From Cydia pomonella (Eukaryota; Arthropoda; Insecta; Lepidoptera; Tortricidae), in assembly GCF_033807575.1 (NCBI RefSeq), contig NC_084716.1:8246001-8310000 (forward strand): a DNA stretch of 64,000 bases. Reading direction: 5' to 3'. Every line of letters starts with the position of its first letter. Positions within the stretch are counted from its first letter, which is position 1. Below the pieces are notes generated by a model that was given only the letters and a program-made list of their open reading frames with translations, had not been told where the DNA came from and ran no database searches. The position numbers and the translations under genes were made by a program. Below are positions 46,275-57,566 of the stretch, one piece after another.

Positions 46275-47703
46275 ATGGAGTGTCTAAAGAAGCTACTCCT
46301 CTTCAGCGTCGTGGCCGCGGCCGCGGCAGACTTCACTGCCAACTGTCCCGAGAAATGCAAGTGCGTGTGGGCCGGCGGCAACAAGCAGGCCGTCTGCTCC
46401 AACGCCGGCCTCCGCGACCTCCCGAAGACCCTTAGCACTGAGATACAAATACTAGACCTCTCAAACAACCCTCTCTACGAAATCACACGACGCGCCTTCG
46501 AAGAAGCCCAACTTAACAACTTAAAAAAACTCTTCCTCAGAGACTGCAAACTCCAAACCATACATAAACACGGTCTCAGTGGCCTCGCTATCATGATTGA
46601 ACTCGACCTATCAAAAAATAACCTCAAAGATCTACACTCTGATACATTCAAAGAAACTGCCAAGATTAGATGGATACTGCTCAACGATAACCAACTTGAG
46701 ACGCTTGACGATGGCTTGTTCAATAATCTGCCGTTTTTACAAAAGGTCGACTTGAGCAATAACAAGATTAAACATATCGGTGTGAAGACTTTCATGAATG
46801 TACCTAAGCTAAATAATCTAAAGCTGGATAATAACCTCCTTGAGACGCTGAAAATCGATACTCTTAGCGCATTGACCGCGCTAACTAGTTTAGATGTTCA
46901 TGATAACCCTTGGAAATGCGACTGTTACTTACAACCTTTAAGAAATTGGGTAATAAGCAAGAATTTATACACAACTCCTGTAGCTTGCGCTGAACCTGCT
47001 AAAGTTCAAGGAAAGTTGTGGAAAGAACTAGATACCAGTGATTTTGCTTGTCGACCAAGCATCGTGTACCCCACCGCCAGTATGACTGTACAAACACATG
47101 ACACAAATATTACCCTATCCTGCCAAGTCAACGGCAATCCTTTACCAGATGTTAGTTGGGTTTTGAATTCTCAAATAATTGATGGCACCTACAAAATTCA
47201 GGGTGAGTCGAAGTATTACCTAAGTAAGAGTAATGACGAAAACAGCAAATGGGTCAACTTGACCATCATATCTTCTGGCACGACTGACAGCGGTGAATAT
47301 TTATGTGTGGCTAGAAACCCTGGTGGCGTCGAAGAGAGAAGTGTCATGTTGGCAGTAGCTCATACTCCACCCGGCGTTCCTGTGCCAACTGGTTTAGATA
47401 GTAATATGCTGTCAGTTTTGATTGGAGTATCTTGCACAGCGGCGATATTGCTGATCTTACTAGTTATTATATGCTACTGCTGCTGCCGGCGACGAAGTTC
47501 TGTTAAAAAAGCGGATACGACGAACGGAGAGGCGTTAATTGAAGGTTCGGTTATACCGGAGATGGAAAAGAGTTTGATTACTGCAGTGAATCCTGTGACG
47601 AAGCCTCCACGGAGATACGACAACCCGCCTTCGATCATGAGTGGGGCGACCGAGATGTCGGAGTTGAACAAAACATTGCTGGACAATGATTCGAATGTAT
47701 TCG
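46275..47703 (+). CDS. Kekkon-type LRR-Ig transmembrane protein, first coding exon
   Basis: Codes for residues 1-476 of an 835-residue type I membrane protein. In order: signal peptide 1-19 (hydrophobic, Ala-rich); LRRNT cysteines 24, 28, 30, 41; about six leucine-rich repeats from 57 to 210; LRRCT with NPWKCDC (211-217) and cysteines 238, 259; one Ig domain with C283, W295 and DSGEYLC ending at 344; membrane span about 379-400 ending in a Cys cluster, then RRR stop-transfer. NxS/T sites occur at 278 and 328. The LRR-single Ig-TM order is that of the insect kekkon family, cell-surface modulators of signalling in neurons and epithelia (Kek1 inhibits EGFR in Drosophila); which paralogue this is I cannot say. 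I take ATG46275 because it follows a splice acceptor and starts the signal peptide. Donor: TTCG|GTAAGT after 47703, phase 1. Confidence 0.92.
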
Positions 47704-47775
47704 GTAAGTTATTTTTGTAAAGAATAATCTAATGTTTAGGTTACAGTTATATAGAGGATGTTTTTATACTGCCAG

Positions 47776-47979
47776 CAATATTTTGCGATGTGAATATGTA
47801 GGTCATACTGAGCTTCTTTTACTATGGGTTCAAAACCGAAATCGCGAAAAATTTTTATCCTCCCATAAAAAACCGTCAAAATGAATGCAATTTATTTCTT
47901 GATTTCGGGGTTGGTCCTGTAGTACAAGTTGCTAGGTATAACCTATATATTCTCACATGTTCATATTGCAAAATATAAC
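47776..47979. mobile_element. Fold-back MITE inside the intron
   Basis: ATATTTTGCGATGTGAATAT at the left pairs with the right end (TTCATATTGCAAAATAT), and AACCGAAATC pairs with GATTTCGGGGTT inside. The core (CTATGGGTTCAAAACCGAAA) is of a type known in lepidopteran genomes. Confidence 0.7.
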
Positions 47980-48103
47980 ACTCCATAGACTATAGGTTAG
48001 AGTCGGTGTAGCTTTATTTGACGTTCTTAAGCGCATTGTTAATATGCCTACTTGAATAATAAACTATCTTTATCTTATTCGTAATTATAATCTGCAAAGT
48101 TAC

Positions 48104-48247
48104 TGTTCATTTTGCAATTATTTATTTAAATAAAACACTGAATTAAATGTTACTTGTCTTTAATGTACGCCATTATTCTGTCGTCTACTGTGTTGCCACA
48201 GATCATCAAATACCGCTTAAGGATACGTTCATGTAGTTCCATAAACA
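48104..48247 (-). repeat. 3' LTR of the mag-like element
   Basis: 144 bp, identical to 52358-52501 at an offset of 4254. The minus strand reads TGTTTATGG...GAACA. Confidence 0.95.
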
Positions 48248-48260
48248 TCCCCCCTCTTTT
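48248..48260 (-). other. Polypurine tract
   Basis: Minus-strand AAAAGAGGGGGGA directly abuts the 3' LTR, the normal position of the second-strand primer. Confidence 0.85.
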
Positions 48261-48314
48261 AATTAACATAAAAAATAAAAACAAATTTAAAGTTTAAACC
48301 CATAAGCCTATAAC

Positions 48315-51300
48315 TTACAGATCTAATTTCTCAGGCACCCTGACTATCCTGCCACTTCTGGTTTTGAACGCTTGAGGAGCATTTATAACAGAAACATTAC
48401 CAGAAGCAGAAGAACCAGCCAAATCAGCGTTACTTAACAAATCTTCACCATTCTTAGGAGTATCACTCAAAGTTTCAACATTAGGGGAAATGCCTGTTAC
48501 ATTGTTATTTTGTGAATTCCTATCACTACTACAACTAACAGCTGGTGTTAGGGTGCCTGTTGTAATATCTAAATCATCAAACATATTACAATAATTTCTA
48601 AATTTAGGCTTATCATTTACATATTTTCTATTTCTACGAAAGAGTCTGCCACTATCATCTGCCAACAAATATGAGCGGGGCTCATCACAACGTTTAAGGA
48701 CCCTGCCTGGAACCCATGGAGAATCAATATTTTTTTTAAACATCACATTTTGTTTAGGGTTAAGGTTTGACAGATGCTTAGTATTCTTATTATAATATTT
48801 TTTTACAGAGTCATGATATTGCTCATATTTTTGTTTATCAATAGTAACTACTTTAGGTTTAAGACAATTCAGAGACACAGGTATAAGAGAGTTTAAATTT
48901 CTTGAGTACATTAATTGAGCAGGTGAGGGCTGATATGGCTTTTCTGTATTTCTATAATTTAACAGACCAAGGTAAGGGTCTGAGCCATCTTCCTTACATT
49001 TTTTTATAATAGATTTAAATATTTTAACCCCGCTTTCACTCATTCCGTTTGATTGAGAGTGCTTCGGACTTGTCTCAATATGAGTAAATTTATAATCTAA
49101 AGCAAATTGCTTAAATTTATCAGATGTAAACTGAGTTCCACAATCTGTTACTACGTAAGATGGAATACCATGCCTTGCAAATATTGACTTACAATGAGTA
49201 ATTACACAATCACTAGTCAAGTTATCTAATTTACACACCTCAATGAATTTAGAGTAATAATCTATCATTACTAAGTAATTATTTTCAGTAAAATTACAAA
49301 TATCCATACCTATTTTATACCATGGTAAAAACTCAATGTCATGGTTCAGCAAGGGTTCTTTCTGATTGTTAGGCATAAACTTTGCACATGGCATACAGCC
49401 AGTTACATAACAGTCTAAGTCTTTGTTAATTTCTGGCCAAAAAACACAAGAACGTGCCCTAGTTTTACATGTACTTAAACCTACATGTCCTTCATGTATT
49501 TTTTGCATCATGTATTGCTTTAGTGATCTAGGGATAACTACAAGATTGCTTTTTAAGATTATACCATCTAAAATTGCTAGTTCATCCCGAAAGGTCCAGT
49601 ACTGTTTTACATTTGCATTTAGATCATGACAATTTTTTGGCCATCCATTCTCAATAAACGATTTTACAATACATAGCACCCTATCATTCTTTGTTTCTTC
49701 TTGTATTTTCTTTAGCCAGACATTTGAGATTGGCAAACTTTCTCGAAGTAATTTTACATGCATTATAATATTCTTATTAAGTTCCTGGAATTTATTTTCA
49801 GTTTCTTTTTTATTACAACTTCGAGAAAGTGTGTCAGCAATATACATTTCACGACCTGGTTTGTATTTTACATCTAAATTATAACCTTGAACTGCTAGCA
49901 TCATACGCTGTAACCTGGCAGGAACTTTGTATAAAGGTTTCTTAAAGAGTGATTCAAGAGGTTTGTGGTCAGTTTCAACAAACACTTTACGGCCATATAC
50001 ATACTGATGCATTTTAACACACCCATAGACCACAGCTAACATTTCCTTTTCCAGTTGACAGTAATTTTGTTCTGTTGAAGTTAGGCTTCGGGATCCAAAT
50101 GCAACAGGTTTTTCATTTTGCAAAATGACAGCTCCAAGAGCTGTAGACGAGCTGTCAACTGACAAAGTTATGTTTTGGTTTGTGTTAAAGTAGGTTAAAC
50201 ATGGACTGTTACATATAGCATGTTTCAACTTATTAAAAGAATCTTCTTGGTTGCTCTCCCAACGGAACACATTGTCCTCTTTCATTAGTTCCCTTAGAGG
50301 TTGATTAATGTCAGAGTACCTAGGTATGAATCTTGATAGGTAATTACACATACCAAGAAACCTTTCAAGATCTTTCTTGCATTTTGGAGTTTCCATTTTC
50401 ATAACTGCCTCCACCTTAGATGGGTCTGGGGTCACACCTTGCGATGTAAATTTATGCCCTATATACAATAATTCTTTAACAAAAAACTTGCATTTACTTT
50501 CATTGAATTTGATACCGTTAACTGATGCTATTTTAAGAACTTTATTCAACCTTTCATTTAATTCTTCAATACTAGAAGCCCATACACAAATATCATCTAT
50601 GTATGTACTAACTCCCTCTACATTTTCAAACATTTGTGCAATTGTTCTACCAAACTCCTCAGGCGCAGAAGAAATTCCAAATGGCATTCTTAAATATTTG
50701 TACCGGCCAAATGGAGTTTGGAATGTACATAAATCTGAGCTTGCCTCATCCAATTTTTGCATCCAAAAACCATTTGATGCATCTAACACTGCAAATACTT
50801 TAGCACCTTGCATTTTGCTTTTTATTTCATCTAATGTATGCAATTGAAATTTAGGCTGAATAATAAATTTATTTAATGCTCTTGGATCAAGGCAAATGCG
50901 CAATTTATTATTTGGTTTTCTGACTACAACTAAGCTATTGACCCATTTAGTTGGCTTGGTTACCTTCTGTATTACTCCCATCTGCTCCATTCTTCCCAGT
51001 TCTTCTTTTAGTTCGGACAGTAATGAAAATGGAACTCGCCGTGCAGCCTGCACCACAGGCACTGCATCCTCACAAAGTCTCAGTTCTACTGTGTTGGGAA
51101 GGCATCCAAGACCACCATCAAACAGCTCACTGAAATTATTTTTTAAGTTTTTTATTAACTTAGGAATTTTATTGTCAATTTCAACACTATGAACATTGAC
51201 CAGGTCCTCATTAACAGTAATGAAACCATGTTTTAAACATGTCTCACAGCCTAGCAAAGTAGGGACTTCACCCTCAAGAATTACAAAATCCACCATGTAA

Positions 51301-52364
51301 GTGTTTTTGTTAGGATGTCTAATCGTTAAATTACACTCCCCATGGACACTCATACTTTTCTTGTCCAACTGTACTATTTTCTTTTCACTCATTTTAATTA
51401 GTTCTTTGGGAATTAAAAGCTTTTTACATACCTCTGTACTTATAATGTTACATCCCGCACCTGTGTCCAGTTTCATAAGAGTTGGTTGTCCATTAACGTA
51501 GAATGTTTGTGTAATTTCATTCGCTGATTCGACGTTGGCCACTCCGACGAAGAAGTGGTCGCTCATGTCATCAACCTCTTCTACATGATTAGACTCCTCT
51601 TGAACCATATGCACTTTCTTTTTCATGCACATAGTTGTAAAGTGATTAATTTTGTTACAATTATAGCATGTTTTTCCATAAGCAAGACACTTGTTGATAC
51701 CATGAGATTTACCGCAGTTTCTACAATTTTTTATAGTTTTACTTGAAGAATGTTGATTGTTGGTAGGCTTACGAACAAACAGAACCTCCGCCTCCGGTTC
51801 CTTATTTAAATTTTGTTGTTGAACATGTAGCCTTGAAGCTTCAGCATTTTTCAGGTACGTAGTCACGTATTCCAATGTCAGTTTGGTGTCCTCTTCCGAA
51901 ATTAATTTTGTTTTTAGCATGTCATATTGTCTGTCTAGTCCGGAAATGATTTTACTTGGAATCAGTTTATCTTCCAACTCCCCCAGCTCACACTGTCGTC
52001 CAAGATTAATAACTTTAGTAAAATAGTCTTCCAACCTTTCACCGCCATTTTGTTTTATAACAAAGAATTCATGGCGTAAAATTGTCAAATTTTTTCTTGG
52101 AGAAAAATGGTTTTTGAATTTGTCGAGTACTTTTTCAAACGTATCATTTTCATCTTTTGTAAACGTGTTGTAGATATCGATTCCTTTTGTTCCAATTAAG
52201 TTGAGAAGTATTGCAATTTTTCTCTTCTCCTTGGCCTTGTCCAATTCGTTAGCTTCCATATGAATTATTAGCCTCTGGCTCCATATTTTGAAATTTTCAG
52301 CCAGATTTCCTTCATAGGTCATGGGCGGCACTACGCCTGACCCCACACCTGACACCATGTTCAT
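48315..52364 (-). CDS. Gag-Pol polyprotein of the mag-like retrotransposon
   Basis: A single 1349-residue frame. Gag: capsid region about 20-180, then two zinc knuckles, CX2CX3HX4C (214-226) and CX2CX4HX4C (233-246), a pair typical of the mag lineage. Protease DTGA at 300-303. Reverse transcriptase with YIDD at 588-591. RNase H around 730 (VDSSS...). Integrase zinc finger from about 953 (HEGHVG...CMPC) and DDE acids near 1020 (GMDICNF), 1074 (VTDCGTQF) and 1110 (SNGMSE). No break and no missing catalytic residue seen. The first ATG (52362-52364) lies in the last bases of the LTR; the next (52356-52358) straddles the LTR/primer-site border, so the primer site is translated. No frameshift separates Gag and Pol. 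Confidence 0.95.
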   Translation of the reverse strand: MNMVSGVGSGVVPPMTYEGNLAENFKIWSQRLIIHMEANELDKAKEKRKIAILLNLIGTKGIDIYNTFTKDENDTFEKVLDKFKNHFSPRKNLTILRHEFFVIKQNGGERLEDYFTKVINLGRQCELGELEDKLIPSKIISGLDRQYDMLKTKLISEEDTKLTLEYVTTYLKNAEASRLHVQQQNLNKEPEAEVLFVRKPTNNQHSSSKTIKNCRNCGKSHGINKCLAYGKTCYNCNKINHFTTMCMKKKVHMVQEESNHVEEVDDMSDHFFVGVANVESANEITQTFYVNGQPTLMKLDTGAGCNIISTEVCKKLLIPKELIKMSEKKIVQLDKKSMSVHGECNLTIRHPNKNTYMVDFVILEGEVPTLLGCETCLKHGFITVNEDLVNVHSVEIDNKIPKLIKNLKNNFSELFDGGLGCLPNTVELRLCEDAVPVVQAARRVPFSLLSELKEELGRMEQMGVIQKVTKPTKWVNSLVVVRKPNNKLRICLDPRALNKFIIQPKFQLHTLDEIKSKMQGAKVFAVLDASNGFWMQKLDEASSDLCTFQTPFGRYKYLRMPFGISSAPEEFGRTIAQMFENVEGVSTYIDDICVWASSIEELNERLNKVLKIASVNGIKFNESKCKFFVKELLYIGHKFTSQGVTPDPSKVEAVMKMETPKCKKDLERFLGMCNYLSRFIPRYSDINQPLRELMKEDNVFRWESNQEDSFNKLKHAICNSPCLTYFNTNQNITLSVDSSSTALGAVILQNEKPVAFGSRSLTSTEQNYCQLEKEMLAVVYGCVKMHQYVYGRKVFVETDHKPLESLFKKPLYKVPARLQRMMLAVQGYNLDVKYKPGREMYIADTLSRSCNKKETENKFQELNKNIIMHVKLLRESLPISNVWLKKIQEETKNDRVLCIVKSFIENGWPKNCHDLNANVKQYWTFRDELAILDGIILKSNLVVIPRSLKQYMMQKIHEGHVGLSTCKTRARSCVFWPEINKDLDCYVTGCMPCAKFMPNNQKEPLLNHDIEFLPWYKIGMDICNFTENNYLVMIDYYSKFIEVCKLDNLTSDCVITHCKSIFARHGIPSYVVTDCGTQFTSDKFKQFALDYKFTHIETSPKHSQSNGMSESGVKIFKSIIKKCKEDGSDPYLGLLNYRNTEKPYQPSPAQLMYSRNLNSLIPVSLNCLKPKVVTIDKQKYEQYHDSVKKYYNKNTKHLSNLNPKQNVMFKKNIDSPWVPGRVLKRCDEPRSYLLADDSGRLFRRNRKYVNDKPKFRNYCNMFDDLDITTGTLTPAVSCSSDRNSQNNNVTGISPNVETLSDTPKNGEDLLSNADLAGSSASGNVSVINAPQAFKTRSGRIVRVPEKLDL

Positions 52365-52501
52365 TTTGCAATTATTTATTTAAATAAAACACTGAATTAA
52401 ATGTTACTTGTCTTTAATGTACGCCATTATTCTGTCGTCTACTGTGTTGCCACAGATCATCAAATACCGCTTAAGGATACGTTCATGTAGTTCCATAAAC
52501 A
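52358..52501 (-). repeat. 5' LTR of the mag-like element
   Basis: Identical to the other LTR; the GTTAC duplication follows at 52502-52506. Promoter elements were not identified in it. Confidence 0.95.
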
Positions 52502-52858
52502 GTTACATTTTCATATTCCATTCAAAAATTAAATATTTACACGACTACTATTTACCGCACTTATAAAGTAGTTATGTGTTGATAAAGGCTACTTGGATAC
52601 TAAGTAGGTATCTACATAATTTATTTCACCTCGTTGTTCAGTCTGATAATTATAATTGCTACATTTAATTTATTATACTTTTATCGTGGGCTATAAACGG
52701 CCCAATTACAGTTCTCGTGCCACTTTATGTGCCTGGAAACTTACTAGGTCACTAATTATTTTCCTTTACCTACTCACTATTCATGCCCGACTTCATTACT
52801 CATAGTAAATTAATTGAATGGGTTTCCACGTTTTGAATGCACATTTATATTGTTCCAG

Positions 52859-53937
52859 CGCACACTGACGACGAAAAGCGGTCACTCGACTTTGATCACC
52901 AGCCAAAAAGGTCGCAGGACGCCCTTAACGTTGAATATGGAAGAACCACTTATCCCCCAGACTTATTATCGTTCCCTGCACGAGCCGCACAAATCTCACC
53001 AGCGGCCAGCAACGCTTCCACTGTTCCAGACACCACCCGACTGCCACCGCAACTGAATCCAGTCAGTCCCATCCATTCGCCCATCTACGGAATGACCACC
53101 AATCAAAACCTCTTCAGAACGCTACCATATTCCCGGTCTCAATCTCCTTTCACGGCGCCTATCACGCCACCAGTCGTAACGCCAAGACAGGGCTACGTAA
53201 CTATCCCAAGGCGACCGAGAGTCCCAAGTTGGTCTAGTACTGCTAGCACACAAATTTTACCAAGCGCTGAGGCTCAAGAACCGCTATACGACAATTTGGG
53301 ATTGAGGACTACGGCCAACGGAAGTTCGGTGCTGTCTTTAAATAAGACTGGATTAGAACCGACATTTTCTCCGATGAGGAATCGACCATTGCCGGCCACA
53401 CCTACGGCATACCCGAGTACCCATCAGCCCCACCAAGTCTATTATGCCCCTATCGAAGAGCAAGAACCGGCGCCGTCTCCTGTACCACAATACAATCCTC
53501 GTAATAGCGTCGCGTCTCAGATGTCTAATATGCTCTCGTCCCCCGGTCCCCAGGAGCCTATGAGTCCATCAAGAATGAGTTGGGCAGCAAAAAATACTTC
53601 AACACCTCAACCTGAGCCAAGAAAGACCTTGTACAACGAAAACAGAAATTCAGACACTCAATCTCAAGTATCCGACACCAGCACATTAAGTCGCAAGAAA
53701 CCTGAAACTGGATCCTTAAGACGTCCGAGAGTTGAGACAGAGGAAGTGTCATCGCCTTCAAAGGAAGACCCAAGAAAGAACGAGAGCAATGTGTCTATGA
53801 ATCAAACAGGAACGTTGGGTAGAAGTGGTAAGATCCCACCGCGACCACCACCGAAACCGAAGAAAAAGCCGGCGGCAGAGGCTAACCCCACCGAACCCTT
53901 GTTCGAAGACGAAGGAGAAGATGGCACGGAAGTGTAG
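52859..53937 (+). CDS. Kekkon-like protein, last coding exon (cytoplasmic tail)
   Basis: Continues the frame from 47703 and codes for residues 477-835, all cytoplasmic. The tail is low-complexity, rich in Pro, Ser and Thr. It contains a tyrosine motif (EPLYDNLG), several SP/TP sites, a strong SH3-ligand tract near the end (IPPRPPPKPKKKP) and an acidic stretch (EDEGEDG). The last residues are GTEV, a class I PDZ ligand (T-x-V), as reported for several kekkon proteins. Acceptor TTCCAG|CGC. The ATG at 52837 lies upstream of the acceptor and is not a start. Stop at 53935-53937 (TAG, followed by a second TAG). Confidence 0.9.
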
Positions 53938-55530
53938 TAGTAGTGCGTTTGAGACTAAGTGTACTACCAAAGTGCCAATGAGCTTTTAGTGATTTAAAGT
54001 GTTATCAGTGACTCGATGATGTGCAAACGGATTATTTAAATTTGTTCGCGGTGCTCGTGTAAATAAACTCTGTACTAGATTTTTTTACAATTGCGTACAA
54101 TCAAAATTTTATGGACCATTTTAATTAAGGCTCTATCCTGTAGTGATGTAATGTAATGCAAGTCGTAATTTGTACACCGTATGTTACATATTTTAAGTAT
54201 TTATTCTTTGTGGTACATAATGGTAGCTAATTATAAATTCGCTTGCCAGGTTTGCAATGTCTCTTCATCCATTTTCAAGACTGATTATTCTAAATTGGAG
54301 TCTGTTGTGTTGACATTCCTTTACCAGCATTCGATAGTGTTTCCATTCCGTAGCTTTACAGTTCATAGTTTGCTAGCATGATTTGGTTAACCCTAGATAG
54401 TATTTGGAAGACTGAATTGTTAGACACTTTTTATCTATTGATGACGTCAATAGTAAGTTCAAAGTGTAATTAATCGGCATAATAAACTGTAGTATTTACT
54501 GACACTCACAAAATAACTGTCTCAATTACAATCCAATTATATCGTAACTAATATCTTTAAATATAACTTTAACATTATTTTGTGATTGTGAGCTCTAAAA
54601 ACTTCTTCTTTTACTAAAATAATTAACTTCGCTATTTCTAAGTTAATACCATTTTAGTTTCCACTATTTTTTGGTATATCCCGGTTAAACAGGTTTCTAT
54701 AATTATCGACATAATAACTAGTTGTTTGTATTCTGATATCTTAAATTGTCAAACACGCTTTTACAATTTAACTCCTCCGACGTATGTTGAATTGAACGTC
54801 AAGTGTTCATGTTACCAATGCCTATTACGATGCAATATTGGCATTCATTATATTTGTTATACTTTCTACATTACTTAACATTTTATTTCTTTACCTAAAC
54901 ATTTGTGTTGTATGGTCGCTAATAAGTACATGGTTCCTACGATATTTTGTGTTAAAACTTGATCGCCCGGAATTTCTATTGATCCTGTTCAAATATTTAT
55001 GGCCCTATCAATATGACAGACTTTATGAACTACGTTTGTCATTTCACGATGATTTTGCATCTTTTTTTTAAACTATTAACTGGGCGGTCAAGGAGGTAAT
55101 TATAGTTGTAAGTTAATGAGTTGCGTTAACTTGTAAATATTCAGTTTTTACTGGTGCTTTTTTGTACGTGCTTTATGCGTAACAATTATTTATCATTTTT
55201 ATTATTTACAAGTACTTTGACAATTCCATTTTACTTGCATATCGAAAATTGTGAACTTTTATTTTTTACAACATTATTTTGACGGCTTACCAAGGATGAT
55301 TTAGAATGTATAGACACGTCAGTGCATGGCCTAAAATAACTTTATTGACTATTATATCTGTCGAAATGTACTAGTGTTTGTCAATGTAAAAAATCCGCTC
55401 AGTTTTTGAGTTACTGCTATGTACAATGTACGATATTTTTACAATGTTTACTGTAGACATCCAGTTTTATATAGTTGTAAGTGCTGTACATAAAACATTA
55501 TTATTAAAACTGATTAAATCTATATTTCAG
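53938..55530 (+). other. Probable 3' UTR of the kekkon-like gene
   Basis: AT-rich, no transposon recognised. AATAAA signals at about 54062 and 54480 offer early ends; the low-repeat stretch runs to about 55530. The true poly(A) site cannot be set from sequence alone. Confidence 0.5.
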
Positions 55531-55724
55531 TAAATATTTGTATTATTACTATTTAACCTGTCAACAACTTATTATATTGTTGCCCAGCTCGCACAGTATC
55601 ATTGACTGCCGGCATCATGGTCGGGACAGCAATATAATTATGTGTGTGCAATAGGAATTCTTCGTAGTAAGCGTCCTTCTTCTAATACAAATACAAAGTT
55701 ACAAGAGTTTAGTTCTCCAGTTGA

Positions 55725-55875
55725 ACCACCAGCTGACACTTGACGTTTACGTTAGCAACTGCATGAACTCGATCGCAGTCCATCTCGTTCGCACTTATGT
55801 GTTAGTGCGACAGACAGGGAATGCTCTCGAGTTAACGCAGTCTCTAACGTAAATGTCAAATGTTAACTCGTGGTA
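55725..55875. mobile_element. Fold-back MITE, ~150 bp
   Basis: ACCACCAGCTGACACTTGAC pairs imperfectly with the right end (GTCAAATGTTAACTCGTGGT). Inner words ACGTTAG and AACTCGA are repeated in inverse. Confidence 0.7.
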
Positions 55876-56519
55876 CGGCCTTTGTCCGTACAATGTGATT
55901 TTATTACTTTTTAGTGTCCATACACTAAAAAACAATAAAATCGCCCGTTTGCATTGCTCTTTAGTATATAAACGTTTAATGGATGTTGCCTTGGGGACGA
56001 AATAGGTAGCGGTAATGTAAAACTGCTAGTTAGTAACAAACAGCAATAAGTAACGAAAACATTTGCAGACCGAGTTAAATTATAAATTTTCAGGAACATG
56101 GCATCAAGAACTTCCTCTTATTTGAGATACAAAAAAATAAAATTGCTCATGTTTATTCACAAATAATTTATTTCATCCAGACAAAGAACAAAGAAACGCG
56201 TGACATCGTTTGGGGCTTAAAATCCTGAAATAGAAATGTAACGAAATCAAAGCAGTGTCACTTAAAATCAGGTCTTTATGCCTAAATAGAGCCGTGAATT
56301 ATAAAGACTGGTATTCTCGACATAAATATATCATTTGGCGAGGTTCGAGTTCGATATACAGACAGTATGTTGTCCATTTTAAGTAATTTAACTATTGAAA
56401 TAGGTCATAGCGCCATATTTGGGGTACAATTTTACAACCTTTTTACCCCATAGATGTGTTCCATATATTAATATGAAGTATACTTGTTCGAAGTACGAGT
56501 ACCTACGCACGTTGGATTG
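55876..56519. other. Intergenic, nothing recognised
   Basis: A small stem TTTTTAGTGT...ACACTAAAAA at 55909-55932. No gene. Confidence 0.4.
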
Positions 56520-56860
56520 GTAAACTTAGGTGCAGCCTTGTGAACGTGAAGTACCAGAAACGAGCTCACACAACCCATCGAAGTTAGTCCTAGGACTAGG
56601 TAACCACGTAAGACCTAAGTGTTCAAGCAGGACTGTACTCCTGCTCATTGGCGTCTGTTGATTGACCCCGTCCAAACTAAATAAACTAACCACCGCGGAA
56701 TTGAATATGATGATGACATTGCCTCTCTTTAGCATTGCAAATGTCATGCAGCCGACCAGAGTCTGTGCGGAAAGAGAAGTCGTGGAATGGGGCCCAATAC
56801 ATTTCACAACTCTTCTTTTTCCGAACAGACTCTAACCGATTGTCATCTTGACTACGGTCT
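56520..56860 (-). repeat. Dispersed repeat, possible LINE fragment
   Basis: A 93-codon minus frame starts near GACATTTGCAATGCTAAAGA, a word also found (diverged) at 19745-19787. No conserved motif recognised. Confidence 0.35.
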
Positions 56861-57292
56861 CTGACTTGTAGATGATCAATTATTTTTTTTACTTGTCTTT
56901 GGTAGTATTATCACGGTATTAACAGCACAATACTTATTGTTTCCACGTTTCAACACGTCGGGCCGTAAAAATTTAAAAAGCTCGTAAAGCCCAAGGCTCA
57001 GTCGGAAAAACAAAGGTCCATTGAAGTCACAGGATTTGGGTGAGCCATTGTTTTTATTATAAAAAAAAGTGTGTGGGAAAAATAATGAGGGTTCTGTTTT
57101 GTTTTGAGATTATACATACATAATTAACTTGCTGTAAACGTAACATGAGAAATACCAAATTTTTTAAGCTGCAAGGTTGCTCTAACCCTTAGGTTATGTG
57201 ATAAAAAATCCTTTTTCTCAAACTTGCTATGAAACGTTGACAAGACTTAGTTCAAATTAGGTCCGGAAATATAAATATATTCCTTTCAGCTA
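56861..57292. other. Intergenic, nothing recognised
   Basis: No supported feature. Confidence 0.4.
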
Positions 57293-57566
57293 CGGAAGGT
57301 GGAGATAAGGAAAGAAATCTCCATGTACCAAAAAGTGTCATCAAAAAAACTTTAAATAGGTGGCGCTACAATACCTAGAGTACTTGAACATAAAAATCAA
57401 ATCATAGACAGCGCAATTCACTCCGTCAATAACGCATAGGTTCTTAGCTACTCTAGCGCTACTCTGGAGAGATTTGGAACTATTATTTATAGCTGACAGC
57501 TGGACACTTTTGCAACAGTTCTACCATAAGAGATGACACTCCTCTTAATTCCACACTCCATACTTT
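57293..57566. mobile_element. MITE family E, copy 2 (inverted relative to copy 1)
   Basis: Shares AAGTGTCATCAAAAAA, TAAATAGGTGGCGC and AGCTGGACACTTTTGC with 37680-37945 read on the other strand. Confidence 0.75.

Larger units (their letters stand above)
48104..52501 (-). mobile_element. Intact mag-like Ty3/gypsy retrotransposon in the kek intron
   Basis: 4398 bp. 144-bp LTRs at 48104-48247 and 52358-52501 are identical, end in TG...CA, and are flanked by GTTAC (48099-48103 and 52502-52506). One uninterrupted minus-strand frame fills the interior. A primer site begins right after the 5' LTR (TGGTGTCAGGTGTGGGGTC on the minus strand, close to a tRNA-Leu complement). A purine tract (AAAAGAGGGGGGA, 48248-48260) precedes the 3' LTR. 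Identical LTRs and an open frame imply a very recent insertion, probably still polymorphic. It lies antisense to the host gene. Confidence 0.96.
47704..52858 (+). other. Intron of the kekkon-like gene
   Basis: Donor GTAAGT at 47704 and acceptor TTCCAG ending 52858 join phase-1 codon halves (G + CG) with no loss of frame. Of its 5155 bp, 4403 bp are the mag-like element and one duplication copy, leaving about 750 bp of older intron that itself includes a fold-back MITE. Confidence 0.88.

Noticed and set aside
50377..51746. Long plus-strand frames (60-156 codons)
   Set aside because: Antisense shadows of the mag-like pol gene.
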